Made by a program: the position numbers and the translations under genes | Notes under the pieces: model-generated | The model's database searches: none | The model's input: the letters and a program-made list of their open reading frames with translations, nothing else | Told to the model about the DNA's origin: nothing | Source of the DNA: Pseudothauera nasutitermitis | Lineage (GTDB): Bacteria > Pseudomonadota > Gammaproteobacteria > Burkholderiales > Rhodocyclaceae | Assembly (NCBI RefSeq): GCF_004801295.1 | Contig: NZ_SSOC01000005.1 | Coordinates: 62,001 to 126,000, forward strand | Length of the DNA: 64,000 nt | Direction of reading: 5' to 3' | Shown: positions 32,337-41,843 of the stretch, one piece after another | Layout of the letters: every line of letters begins with the position of its first letter | How positions within the stretch are numbered: the stretch's first letter is position 1

Positions 32337-33765
32337 GTGCGGGCCCATCCCCCGCAGCGCCCCAAGGCGGCGGGGGGTCGCCGGCCAACCCGCTGCTCGT
32401 CCTCCTCGACCTCGGCCGCCGTGCGCGCACGGCGGCCAGCGCCGAGGAACTGGCCTTCCTGCTGGTCAACGACACCCGCCGCCTGCTGCCCTACCGCCAG
32501 GCCGCGCTGTGGTTTCAGGGCGAGGGCATCCGGACGCTGTCCGGCGTCATGCAGGTGGAAGCCAACGCCCCCTACGCCCAATGGCTGCGGCAGGCGTGCG
32601 CCCATCTGGCACAGGCGGACGAGGTGGACGAGAGGCCCGCCGCGCGCCGCATCGGCGCGGCCGATCTGTCCGGCGCCGATGCGACGGGAGAACTTGCCGC
32701 CGCCTGGGGGAATGGCTGCCCGCGCGGGCAGCCTGGGTGCCCCTGGCCGGCAGTGCGGAACACCCCGGGAGCAGTCCCGGCGGCCTGCTGCTGGCCGGCG
32801 AGAACCGTTTCGGCGACGGCGAACTGGCCCTGTTGAACGAGTGGATGCACATCTGGCGCCACGCCTGGCTGGCCCGCTTGCGGCCTTCTCCCTGGTCGCC
32901 CAAAGGCATGTGGCGGCGCCTGCGGGACTGGCGCGCGCGGCACAGGCAGGGCCGCTGGTGGCAACGGCGGCCCAACCAGATCCTGCTCGGACTGGTGGTG
33001 GTGCTCTGTCTGCCGGTGCGCCTCACTGTCCTGGCGCCGGCGGAACTGGTGCCGGCCGATCCGGCGATCATCCGGGCGCCGCTGGACGGCGTGATCGGCC
33101 AGTTCCACGTCAGCCCCAACGACATGGTCGAGGCCGGGCAGTTGCTGTTCAGCTTCGACGAGGCGGCCATCGCCAGCCGCCTGGAAGTGGCCCGCCTGGC
33201 CCTGGCGACGGCCGAAACCGAATACCGCCAACTGGCCCAGATGGCGCTGACCGACCCCCGGGCCAAGGGCCAGTTGGCCGTGCTGGTCGGCCGCATCGGC
33301 GAAAAGCGGGCGGAGGCGGAATTCCTCGCCGGGCAGTTCGAGCGCGCCCGGGTGCTGGCGCCGCAGGACGGCGCAGCGATCTTCGACGACCCCTCGGAGT
33401 GGATCGGCCGCCCGGTGCAGACCGGCGAGCGGGTGATGCGCATCGCCCGCCCCGAGGAAGCGGAAATCGAAGCCTGGATCCCCATCGGCGACGCCATTCC
33501 GCTGGCCGCGGACGCCCCCGTGGACCTCTACCTGGCGGCCAGCCCTTTCGCTGCCGTGTCCGGGCGCCTGCGCTACCTCAACCATGACGCGACGCCCCGG
33601 CCGGACGGCCACTACGCCTACCGGGCGCGGGCACGGCTGGATGCCGCCGCCGCGCAGCGCATCGGCCTGAAGGGCACGGCCAGGCTGCACGGCAGCCGCG
33701 TGCCGCTGGCCTACTGGGTGCTGCGCCGCCCGCTGGCCACCATCCGGCAGTTCCTGGCGCTCTGA
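32333..33765 (+). pseudogene. HlyD-like adaptor with GAF-like N-terminus, interrupted by a -1 frameshift
   Basis: The gene starts with an ATG overlapping the giant-protein stop (ATGA). The first ~126 codons encode a GAF-like region (LLVLLDLGRRARTAASAEEL). The rest, in the -1 frame, encodes a membrane segment (ILLGLVVVLCLPVRL) and a HlyD barrel-sandwich domain (VIRAPLDGVIGQF-like), ending 702 codons before luxR's partner gene. The break is at a run of five G (32706-32710): six would give WGEWLPARAAWVPLAG and a continuous ~477-residue protein. It could be a true mutation, phase variation, ribosomal or transcriptional slippage, or a sequencing error. Without a shift, translation ends near 32836, and ATG 32845 could start the second part. 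Confidence 0.72.
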
Positions 33766-35873
33766 TGGCTGCGACCCGCCTGCCCGCGCTGCGCCAGGAA
33801 CTCGATCTGCTGCCCGGCCCGCCATTGCCGGACGGACAGCCCACGTGGACCCTGCACGACCCGGTGCGCAACCTGTTCTTCCAGCTGGACTGGCCGAGCT
33901 TCGAGATCCTGCGCCGCTGGGAACTGGACGATCCCCAGGCCATCGCCGCCGCCATCGACCGCGACACGCCCCTGGAGATGACCCCGCAGGACGTCGAGGC
34001 GCTGCTGCTGTTCCTGCGCCAGCACCAGTTGCTGCAGCCCGAGCCCGGCTCGGCGGGCCTGCTGGCGGCCCAGCGCGCGCAGATGCGGGGCAGCCGGCTG
34101 AAATGGCTGCTGCACAACTATCTGTTCTTCCGCGTCCCGCTGGTCAAGCCGGACCGCTGGCTGACGCGCTGGGCCGGACGGCTGGATTTCCTCTTCAGCC
34201 GCGCCTTCCTGCGCCTCACCGTGCTCGCCGCCGTGCTCGGCCTGATCAGCGTATACCGCTCCTGGGAGAGCTTTTCCGCCACCCTGGTGGACCTGCTGAG
34301 CTGGGAGGGCCTGCTGGCCTACGGGGCCACCCTGGTGGCGGTCAAGGTGCTCCATGAACTGGGGCACGGCTTCACCGCCAAGCGCTACGGCTGCCGGGTG
34401 CCGACCATGGGCGTCGCCTTCATGGTGCTGTGGCCGGTGGCCTATACGGACACCAACGAAGTCTGGAAGCTCACCCGCCGCGACCAGCGCCTGAAGGTGG
34501 CGGCGGCCGGCATCGCCACCGAACTGACCATCGCCGTCTGGGCCACGCTGGCCTGGGCCTGGCTGCCGGACGGCACGCCGAAATCCGTCGCCTTCCTGCT
34601 GTCGACCACCACCTGGGTATCCACGCTGCTGATCAACGCCAGCCCGTTCATGCGCTTCGACGGCTACTTCCTGCTCTCCGACTGGCTGCAGTTGCCCAAC
34701 CTGCACGCGCGCGCCTTCGCCCTGGCGCGCTGGGACCTGCGCGAACGCCTGTTCGCCCTGGGCGAGGAACCGCCGGAACATTTCCCCCGCGCGCGGGCCG
34801 CGGGGCTGATCCTGTTCGCCTGGGCGACCTGGCTGTACCGGCTGGTGCTGTTCCTCGGCATCGCCGTGCTGGTCTACCACTTCTTCATCAAGATGGCGGG
34901 CATCCTGCTGTTCGTGGTGGAAATCGCCTGGTTCATCCTCATGCCGCTGGCCAGCGAACTGAAGGCCTGGCGGGAACGCTGGCCCGCCATCCGGCGCAGC
35001 ACACGCGCACGGCGCAGCGCCTGGATCGCAGCGGCCGGCGTGCTGCTCTTCGTCCTGCCCTGGCCGACCCCGGTGATGACCCAGGGGCTGCTGCAGCCGC
35101 GCCTGCAATGGGTGCTGTACGGCCCGGCGCACGCCCGGCTGAATGAACTGCCGCACGCCGAGGGCGCCCCGGTGGAAGCCGGCGCCACGCTGATGCGCTT
35201 CGACGCCCCCCTGCTGCAGGCCCGCGGCGCGCGCAGCGAGGCGCGCCGGGAACAACTCTCCCGCCAGTCGGCCGCGGCCGGCTTCGACCCCGACATGCGG
35301 CGCAACTGGCTGCTGCTCCAGGACCAGGAAGCCACGGCGGCGGCCGAACAGGCCACCATCGCCGCGGATGCGCAGCGTTACGCCCCACGCGCGCCCTTCG
35401 CCGGCGAGTTCCGCGACCTGGCCGCCGACCTGCGCGCGGGAGACTGGGTGGCCGAGAAGGAACTGCTGGGCCGGCTGATCGCGCCGGGCGCCCGGCAGGT
35501 GGTGACCTACGTGGAAGAGGCCGACATCCAGCGCATCGCCGTGGGCGACCGGGGCCTGTTCATCGCCGACGGCCTGGCGGGCCCCGCCGTCCGGCTGAGG
35601 GTGGCGAGCATCGACCGGGACGCCACCCGCATCCTCACCGAACCGGCGCTCGCCACGCCGTACGGCGGCCACGTGCTGGTGCGCGAGCAGCACGGCGGCC
35701 TGTACCCCGAACGGGCCATCTACCGCGTGCTGCTCGACGTGGAACAGGAGATGCCGGCCAGTGCCCAGCATACCTGGCGCGGCCGGGTCAGCATCGCGGG
35801 GCGCGGGGAAGCGCCCGGCCTGCGCTTCGCCAGGACCGCCGCCGGCGTGTTCTGGCGGGAAATGGGCTTCTGA
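33765..35873 (+). CDS. PqqD-like / M50 (site-2-protease) / HlyD fusion membrane protein
   Basis: The 702-residue protein has a PqqD-like N-terminal domain (about residues 25-95, W.L.DP...F.L). A polytopic M50 peptidase region carries the zinc motif HELGH at residues 197-201 and NASPFMRFDG at 291-300, which supplies the third metal ligand as in site-2 proteases. After another pair of membrane segments, the last ~270 residues form a HlyD-like periplasmic region with barrel-sandwich halves (LNELPHAEGAPVEAGATLM; YAPRAPFAGEFRDL). The ATG overlaps the previous stop by one base. It may process or translocate the giant product; mechanism is inferred. Confidence 0.87.
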   Translation: MAATRLPALRQELDLLPGPPLPDGQPTWTLHDPVRNLFFQLDWPSFEILRRWELDDPQAIAAAIDRDTPLEMTPQDVEALLLFLRQHQLLQPEPGSAGLLAAQRAQMRGSRLKWLLHNYLFFRVPLVKPDRWLTRWAGRLDFLFSRAFLRLTVLAAVLGLISVYRSWESFSATLVDLLSWEGLLAYGATLVAVKVLHELGHGFTAKRYGCRVPTMGVAFMVLWPVAYTDTNEVWKLTRRDQRLKVAAAGIATELTIAVWATLAWAWLPDGTPKSVAFLLSTTTWVSTLLINASPFMRFDGYFLLSDWLQLPNLHARAFALARWDLRERLFALGEEPPEHFPRARAAGLILFAWATWLYRLVLFLGIAVLVYHFFIKMAGILLFVVEIAWFILMPLASELKAWRERWPAIRRSTRARRSAWIAAAGVLLFVLPWPTPVMTQGLLQPRLQWVLYGPAHARLNELPHAEGAPVEAGATLMRFDAPLLQARGARSEARREQLSRQSAAAGFDPDMRRNWLLLQDQEATAAAEQATIAADAQRYAPRAPFAGEFRDLAADLRAGDWVAEKELLGRLIAPGARQVVTYVEEADIQRIAVGDRGLFIADGLAGPAVRLRVASIDRDATRILTEPALATPYGGHVLVREQHGGLYPERAIYRVLLDVEQEMPASAQHTWRGRVSIAGRGEAPGLRFARTAAGVFWREMGF

Positions 35874-35887
35874 AGGGGATTTCGGCG

Positions 35888-36610
35888 ATGACGGCCTATT
35901 TGGCGAAGTACCGCGACTATCTGGAAGTACTGGCCTCCCCGGACATGGACGAACTGCTTGCCAGAACGCAGAAGCTGGTCAAGTTCCTCGATTTCGACCA
36001 CTTCATGTTCGGCGGCCATATCCATACGGGCCATGGCGAACCGCAGGCGGTTCATTACGGCACCTATCCCGCGGCCTGGATCGAGCGCTACCGGAGCAAC
36101 AACTATCACCTGGTCGACCCGTGCTTTGCGCACATGCAGCATCACGTGCATCCGGTTCCCTGGGCCAGGGAATCCTTCGTCGGCCCGGATGCGCAGGAAA
36201 TGCTGGAAGAGGCGAGCTCCTTCGGCGTCGTTTCCGGCGGCTTCAGCCCCCTGCCCTGCCACGCGCTCGGGAACTTCGGCTTCGGCATCGCCCGCGGCGA
36301 TTCCAGGCCCGGCGCATCGGCCCGTGCCGCCGCGCATCTGCCGGAAATGCACATGCTGGCCAGCTATTTCCTGGAATCCTTCAGGAGCATCCAGAAACAT
36401 GCCTCGCAGCCCGTCGCACTGACGGCGCGCGAGCGGCAATGCCTGGTTCATGCCGCGAACGGCCTGCGCGATGGAGAAATCGCCGCGAAACTGCGGATTT
36501 CGACCCGCACCGTGTTCTTCCACCTGAACAATGCACGGACCAAGCTGCGCGCGGACAACCGCAGCCAGATGGTGGCAAAAAGCGTCATCCTGGGCATCGT
36601 AGCCCCCTGA
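35888..36610 (+). CDS. LuxR-family regulator with autoinducer-binding domain (solo)
   Basis: The 240-residue protein has an N-terminal autoinducer-binding-like domain; WIERYRSNNYHLVDP matches the W-x3-Y-x8-D pattern of acyl-homoserine-lactone pockets, and PVPW follows. The C-terminal GerE helix-turn-helix (LTARERQCLVHAANG...IAAKLRISTRTVFFHLNNA) binds DNA. No luxI synthase is present in the window. It sits between the secretion operon and the autotransporter gene, so it probably controls one or both. Signal identity is unknown. Confidence 0.9.
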   Translation: MTAYLAKYRDYLEVLASPDMDELLARTQKLVKFLDFDHFMFGGHIHTGHGEPQAVHYGTYPAAWIERYRSNNYHLVDPCFAHMQHHVHPVPWARESFVGPDAQEMLEEASSFGVVSGGFSPLPCHALGNFGFGIARGDSRPGASARAAAHLPEMHMLASYFLESFRSIQKHASQPVALTARERQCLVHAANGLRDGEIAAKLRISTRTVFFHLNNARTKLRADNRSQMVAKSVILGIVAP

Positions 36611-36813
36611 AACCGCGGCAACCTGCGAGTTTTGACAGCTAGACGCCTCCCCCGGGGGCTGACGACAATCGTCGGCAGTTTGCGCACCCGGGGCATGGCG
36701 AGTGGGGCTGCCGCCGACGGCGCGACTCGCTGCGTTCGTCGTGATGGCGTGGCGATCTCCCCCATGGCCGGGGCGCAATTCTTCCGGACCTTCGACCGAG
36801 GAATCGTCCCGTC
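36611..36813 (+). promoter_or_regulatory. GC-palindrome-rich leader between luxR and autotransporter
   Basis: The 203-bp gap contains TTGACA (36632-36637), a CCCCCGGGGG palindrome (36649-36658), GACGA-CAA-TCGTC, and an imperfect inverted pair TTGCGCACCCGGGG / CCGGGGCGCAA around 36680-36778. No consensus -10 follows the TTGACA at normal spacing. It probably holds the promoter and a structured leader of the autotransporter gene, perhaps with a LuxR site. Confidence 0.4.
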
Positions 36814-39800
36814 ATGCAGACCTCCGCGAGCGCTGCCGCCCGGCACCCGAACGTCATTCAATTCGTGCATCCATGTCTCGCTTCGTTCATCCCATGGTTG
36901 CGGCAATCCGAACGGCCGCGCCTGGCGGATGCCATCTGCGGGCGCCTGCTCCTGCTGTTTTTCGTCACGGCCTGCATGTTCGCCGGGGCCAATCCGGCCC
37001 ATGCCCAATCTGCCGGATGCACGGCGGTCGAGGCGGCGTGGACGAACTTCAATGGCAGTGGAAACCCATACAACGCCAGCAGCCATCCCGCGAGCTCTTT
37101 TCTTGCCAGCGATCAGATCGCCTTCACGGTAACCGGCGCCCCGTCGTCGGCAATGAGCTATTTCACCTTGATGGATGGCAACTACGACACATACGTTCAT
37201 CTCATCCCCGGAGGTTATGCGGCAGGGAGTGCTTCGACGGTCGTTTCCGGCGCCCAACTGACGTCGCTGGGTCTTGAAATCGATGCCATCAGCTCGGGGG
37301 AGTTCGCGGTTTCGGTGTACTGCGTGTCGGCGACGCCGGCCCCCACCGTAACCTCGCTTTCGCCCACGTCCGGCCCCACGGCGGGCGGCACCTCCGTCAC
37401 CATCACCGGCGCCAATTTCACCGGCGCGACGGGTGTGACCTTCGGCGGCACCGCCGGCACGGGCCTCGTCGTCACCAACGCCACCACGATCACGGTGGCG
37501 ACCCCGGCCCATGCGGCGGGCGCGGTCAATGTCGCGGTGACGACACCCGGCGGGACGGCGACGCTGCCGAACGGCTATACTTACGCCGCCCCCTCGACCG
37601 ATGCAACGCTGTCCAGCCTCGCGGCCAGCGCCGGGGCCCTCGACCCGGCCTTCGCCTCCGGCACCACCAGCTACACGGTGAACGTGCCGAACGCGACCAC
37701 CTCCACCACGGTGACGCCGACGGTCACCGACGCCAATGCCACCGTCACGGTGAACGGCACGCCGGTCGCCTCCGGCTCCCCCTCCGGCGCGATCAGCCTC
37801 AGCGTCGGCGCCAACCCGATCACGGTAGTAGTCACTGCTCAGGACGGCACGACCACCCAGACCTACACGGTGACCGTCAACCGCGCCGCGCCGGCCTCGA
37901 CCGAGGCGACGCTCTCGAATCTAGCGGCGAGCGCCGGCACCCTTGATCCGGCCTTCGCCTCCGGCACCACCAGCTATACGGTGAACGTGCCGAACGCGAC
38001 CGCCTCCACCACGCTGACGCCGACGGTCACCGACGCCAACGCCACCGTGACGGTGAACGGCACCCCGGTCGCCTCCGGTTCCCCGTCCGGCGCGATCAGC
38101 CTCAACGTCGGCGCCAACCCGATCACGGTAGTAGTCACTGCTCAGGACAGCACGACGACCCAGACCTACACGGTGACCATCCATCGCGCCGCGCCGGCCT
38201 CGACCGAGGCGACGCTGTCCAGCCTCGCGGTGAGTGCCGGGGCCCTTGACCCGGCCTTCGCCCCGGGTACCACCAGCTATACGGTGAACGTGCCGAATGC
38301 CACCGCCTCCACCACGCTGACGCCGACGGTGACGGACGCCAACGCCACCGTCACGGTGAACGGCACGCCGGTGACCTCCGGCTCCCCGTCCGGCGCGATC
38401 AGCCTCAACGTCGGCGCCAACCCGATCACGGTAGTAGTCACCGCCCAGGACAGCACGACCACCCAGACCTATACAGTGACCATCCATCGCGCCGCGCCGG
38501 CCTCGACCGAGGCGACGCTGTCCAGCCTCGCGGCCAGCGCCGGCACCCTCGATCCGACCTTCGCCTCCAGCACCACCAGCTATACGGTGAACGTGCCGAA
38601 TGCCACCGCCTCCACCACGCTGACGCCGACGGTCACCGACACCAATGCCACCGTCACGGTGAACGGCACGCCGGTCGCTTCCGGTTCCCCCTCCGGCGCG
38701 ATCAGCCTCAGCGTCGGCGCCAACCCGGTCACGGTAGTAGTCACCGCCCAGGACAGCACGACCACCCAGACCTATACAGTGACCATCCATCGCGCCGCGC
38801 CGGCCTCGACCGAGGCGACGCTGTCCAGCCTCGCGGTGAGTGCCGGGGCCCTCGATCCGGCCTTCGCCCCGGGCACCACCAGCTATACGGTGAACGTGCC
38901 GAATGCCACCGCCTCCACCACGCTGACGCCGACGGTGACGGACGCCAACGCCACCGTCACGGTGAACGGCACGCCGGTGACCTCCGGCTCCCCGTCCGGC
39001 GCGATCAGCCTCAACGTCGGCGCCAACCCGATCACGGTAGTAGTCACCGCCCAGGACAGCACGACCACCCAGACCTATACAGTGACCATCCATCGCGCCG
39101 CGCCGGCCTCGACCGAGGCGACGCTGTCCAGCCTCGCGGCCAGCGCCGGCACCCTCGATCCGACCTTCGCCTCCAGCACCACCAGCTATACGGTGAACGT
39201 GCCGAATGCCACCGCCTCCACCACGCTGACGCCGACGGTGACGGACAGCAACGCCACCGTCACGGTGAACGGCACCCCGGTCGCCTCCGGCTCCCCCTCC
39301 GGCGCGATCAGCCTCAACGTCGGGACCAACCCGATCACGGTAGTAGTCACTGCCCAGGACGGCACGACCACCCAGACCTATACGGTGACCATCAACCGCG
39401 CCGCGCCGGCCTCGACCGAGGCGACGCTGTCCAGCCTCGCGGTGAGTGCCGGGGCCCTTGACCCGGCCTTCGCCCCGGGTACCACCAGCTATACGGTGAA
39501 CGTGCCGACCGCGACCGCCTCCACCACGCTGACGCCGACCGTCACCGACGCCAATGCCACCGTGACGGTGAACGGCACGCCGGTCGCCTCCGGCTCCCCC
39601 TCCGGCGCGATCAGCCTCAACGTCGGCGCCAACCCGGTCACCGTGGTGGTCACCGCCCAGGACGGCACGACCACCCAGACCTACACGGTGACCGTCAACC
39701 GCGCCGCGCCGGTGACGCTGGCGCTTTCCCCGGCATCCGGCGCGCTTCCGGGCGGCACGACGGGATCCGCCTATTCACAGACCCTCACGGCCTCGGGCGG

Positions 39801-41535
39801 CATCGGCGCCCACACCTTCACGGCGACGGGCAACCTGCCTGCGGGGCTGACACTTGCACCGGACGGCACGCTGTCGGGCACGCCGACGGCGGCGGGTTCA
39901 TTCAGTTTCACCGTGACGGCGGCGGACAGCGCAACGCCGGCCAATACCGGCTCGGCGAGCTATACCCTGACGGTGGTCGTGAGCCCGGTGGTGCTGACGT
40001 TTTCCGGTGGAGTGCTGCCGGAGGGGATGGCCGGCGAGGACTATTCCGCGTCGATCACCGCCAGCGGGGGGGCCGAGCCCTACACCTACAACCTGGCTGG
40101 CGGCACGCTGCCGCAAGGCATCAGCCTGAACGCATCGACGGGCGAGTTGGCCGGCCCGCTGGAGGCCGACGCGGCGGGCGACTACAGCTTCACGATCCAG
40201 GCGCAGGATGCCAACGGTGCCACGGCCTCGGTGGCGGTGACGCTGAAGGTGGCCGCGCGCGAGGTGACCGTGACCGACAAACAGGTGGAGGTTCCCGCCG
40301 GTGCGGTGCCCGCCGAGGTGGACCTGGCGGAGGGGGCGACGGGCGGGCCGTTCACCGCAGCGGAGATCGTGTCCGTTGCGCCGGCCAACGCGGGGACGGC
40401 GGAGATCGTCAGTGCCCTGGCGGCACAGGCATCGGTGCCCGGCTGGTACCTGAAGTTCGCGCCGAACCCGGCCTATGCTGGGCAGGCGGTGGTGCGCTTC
40501 CGGCTGACCAGCGCACTGGGGGTTTCCAACACGGGTGCCGTGACCTATACGCTGGGCCATGATGCGGATGCGGTTGCGTCCGAGATCGATACGCTGGTGC
40601 GCGGCTTCGTGCAGACGCGCCAGAACCTGATCGCCTCGACGATCAAGGTGCCCGGTCTGCTGGAGCGTCGCCGGATGCAGGCATCCACGGAACCGGTGAG
40701 CGTGCGCCTGTCGCCAGCGGCGGATGGCCTGACGCTGGGCTTCGCCACCGGCCTCGCGCAGGCGGAGGCGGCGCGCAAGGACGGCGCGCATGCCGCGCCG
40801 TTCAACGTGTGGATCGACGGCTCGCTGATGGTCCACAACCGCAGGCGAGACGGCAGTCGTTGGGGCCGTTTCGGCATGCTCTCCGCCGGTGCCGACTATC
40901 TGCTCACCGACAAGGCGCTGGCCGGCCTGTCGTTCCACTACGACCGGACGACCGATCCGACGAAGGAGGACGTGGAACTGACCGGCAATGGCTGGCTGGC
41001 CGGCCCGTATGCCTCGTTCGAGCTCGGGTCGGGCGTATTCTGGAACACCAGCCTGCTGTATGGCGGGTCGTCGAACAAGATTGATACGCTGTTCTGGGAT
41101 GGCTCCTTCGACACGCGGCGCTGGCTGTTTGATACGTCGATCAGCGGGCAGTGGCAACTGGAAGGGGAGATGACGCTGACGCCACGGCTGCGCGCGGTGT
41201 ATCTGAAAGAGCGCGTCGATGACTATGCCGTGGCCAACGCCCGGGGCGACGTCGTTGACGTCGGCGGATTCGCCACGGAGCAGTCGCGCGTGAGCCTCGG
41301 GGCCGAGCTTGCCCGGCGGTTCAGGCTGGACAGCGGCGCGACACTGACGCCGAAGCTCGGCCTGACCGGCGGCTTCAGCGGTCTCGATGGCTCGGGCGCC
41401 TTCGGTTCGGTTTCGGCCGCCATCAACTACCAGTCGCCGCGCGCCTGGACCCTCGATGCAGGCCTGCTTTTCAACTTCGAAGGCAAGGGCCGGCGGTCGG
41501 CGGGCGCCAAGGTGGGCATCGGGGCCATATTCTGA
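36814..41535 (+). CDS. Type V autotransporter with IPT domain and seven 101-residue repeats
   Basis: The 1573-residue protein has a long n-region and a signal peptide ending at AHAQS (about residue 66). A short N-terminal domain precedes an IPT/TIG domain (TVTSLSPTSGPTAGGTSVTITG, about residues 178-250). Seven cadherin-like beta-sandwich repeats follow (nt 37603 to about 39716, unit 303 bp), then two putative-Ig (He_PIG) domains, a linker, and a C-terminal autotransporter barrel of about 270 residues that ends in Phe. It should be anchored in the outer membrane and display its passenger at the surface, probably as an adhesin. It is transcribed in the same direction as the upstream luxR gene. 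Confidence 0.9.
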   Translation: MQTSASAAARHPNVIQFVHPCLASFIPWLRQSERPRLADAICGRLLLLFFVTACMFAGANPAHAQSAGCTAVEAAWTNFNGSGNPYNASSHPASSFLASDQIAFTVTGAPSSAMSYFTLMDGNYDTYVHLIPGGYAAGSASTVVSGAQLTSLGLEIDAISSGEFAVSVYCVSATPAPTVTSLSPTSGPTAGGTSVTITGANFTGATGVTFGGTAGTGLVVTNATTITVATPAHAAGAVNVAVTTPGGTATLPNGYTYAAPSTDATLSSLAASAGALDPAFASGTTSYTVNVPNATTSTTVTPTVTDANATVTVNGTPVASGSPSGAISLSVGANPITVVVTAQDGTTTQTYTVTVNRAAPASTEATLSNLAASAGTLDPAFASGTTSYTVNVPNATASTTLTPTVTDANATVTVNGTPVASGSPSGAISLNVGANPITVVVTAQDSTTTQTYTVTIHRAAPASTEATLSSLAVSAGALDPAFAPGTTSYTVNVPNATASTTLTPTVTDANATVTVNGTPVTSGSPSGAISLNVGANPITVVVTAQDSTTTQTYTVTIHRAAPASTEATLSSLAASAGTLDPTFASSTTSYTVNVPNATASTTLTPTVTDTNATVTVNGTPVASGSPSGAISLSVGANPVTVVVTAQDSTTTQTYTVTIHRAAPASTEATLSSLAVSAGALDPAFAPGTTSYTVNVPNATASTTLTPTVTDANATVTVNGTPVTSGSPSGAISLNVGANPITVVVTAQDSTTTQTYTVTIHRAAPASTEATLSSLAASAGTLDPTFASSTTSYTVNVPNATASTTLTPTVTDSNATVTVNGTPVASGSPSGAISLNVGTNPITVVVTAQDGTTTQTYTVTINRAAPASTEATLSSLAVSAGALDPAFAPGTTSYTVNVPTATASTTLTPTVTDANATVTVNGTPVASGSPSGAISLNVGANPVTVVVTAQDGTTTQTYTVTVNRAAPVTLALSPASGALPGGTTGSAYSQTLTASGGIGAHTFTATGNLPAGLTLAPDGTLSGTPTAAGSFSFTVTAADSATPANTGSASYTLTVVVSPVVLTFSGGVLPEGMAGEDYSASITASGGAEPYTYNLAGGTLPQGISLNASTGELAGPLEADAAGDYSFTIQAQDANGATASVAVTLKVAAREVTVTDKQVEVPAGAVPAEVDLAEGATGGPFTAAEIVSVAPANAGTAEIVSALAAQASVPGWYLKFAPNPAYAGQAVVRFRLTSALGVSNTGAVTYTLGHDADAVASEIDTLVRGFVQTRQNLIASTIKVPGLLERRRMQASTEPVSVRLSPAADGLTLGFATGLAQAEAARKDGAHAAPFNVWIDGSLMVHNRRRDGSRWGRFGMLSAGADYLLTDKALAGLSFHYDRTTDPTKEDVELTGNGWLAGPYASFELGSGVFWNTSLLYGGSSNKIDTLFWDGSFDTRRWLFDTSISGQWQLEGEMTLTPRLRAVYLKERVDDYAVANARGDVVDVGGFATEQSRVSLGAELARRFRLDSGATLTPKLGLTGGFSGLDGSGAFGSVSAAINYQSPRAWTLDAGLLFNFEGKGRRSAGAKVGIGAIF
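37603..39716 (+). repeat. Seven tandem 303-bp coding repeats
   Basis: Units begin at 37603, 37906, 38209, 38512, 38815, 39118 and 39421. Each encodes ATLSxLAxSAGxLDPxFA... to VNRAAPASTE or a close variant. Units 3-4 and 5-6 are near-identical 606-bp blocks with only scattered silent changes, which implies recent duplication. Confidence 0.9.
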
Positions 41536-41843
41536 GCAGTGCAACTGCATGACGTTCGCCAAGTACCCGAGCCCCTCTCCTACGAGGGGAGGGCGTGACG
41601 CTCCCGTTTCATCGGCCGCGGGTGGCGCGCAGCGCAATGGATAACTGAAATAGCGGCGGTTGGGGCAAGGCCGGCAAGAGACGGCAATGGCCGGGCAGGG
41701 AAAACCCGGGCGGAAGGCGCCTCCGGCACGGATGTGGCAAGATGGGCGGGCCTGCAACCGTTCGCCCCGGCCACTCAAGCGCCTTGCCGCGCTGCCGATA
41801 AGACCAGGCATCACCCTCCATTCGCCGCACCGCGCTTTCCACC
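41536..41843. other. 308-bp intergenic stretch after the autotransporter
   Basis: It holds GCAGT-GCA-ACTGC just after the stop and CCCCTC-TCCTA-CGAGGGG near 41573-41590, neither with a T tract. No open reading frame with coding character and no consensus promoter were recognised. Confidence 0.5.

Noticed and set aside
35888-36813. lux-box operator near the LuxR gene
   Set aside because: No 18-20-bp dyad of the usual CTG-N10-CAG type was recognised; only GC palindromes of uncertain role.
38277-39674. Five similar 61-codon minus-strand frames spaced 303 bp apart
   Set aside because: They mirror the autotransporter tandem repeats and have no independent start signals.
37603-39716. Regular repeats that could suggest a CRISPR array
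   Set aside because: The 303-bp units are coding throughout, in frame and without unique spacers.
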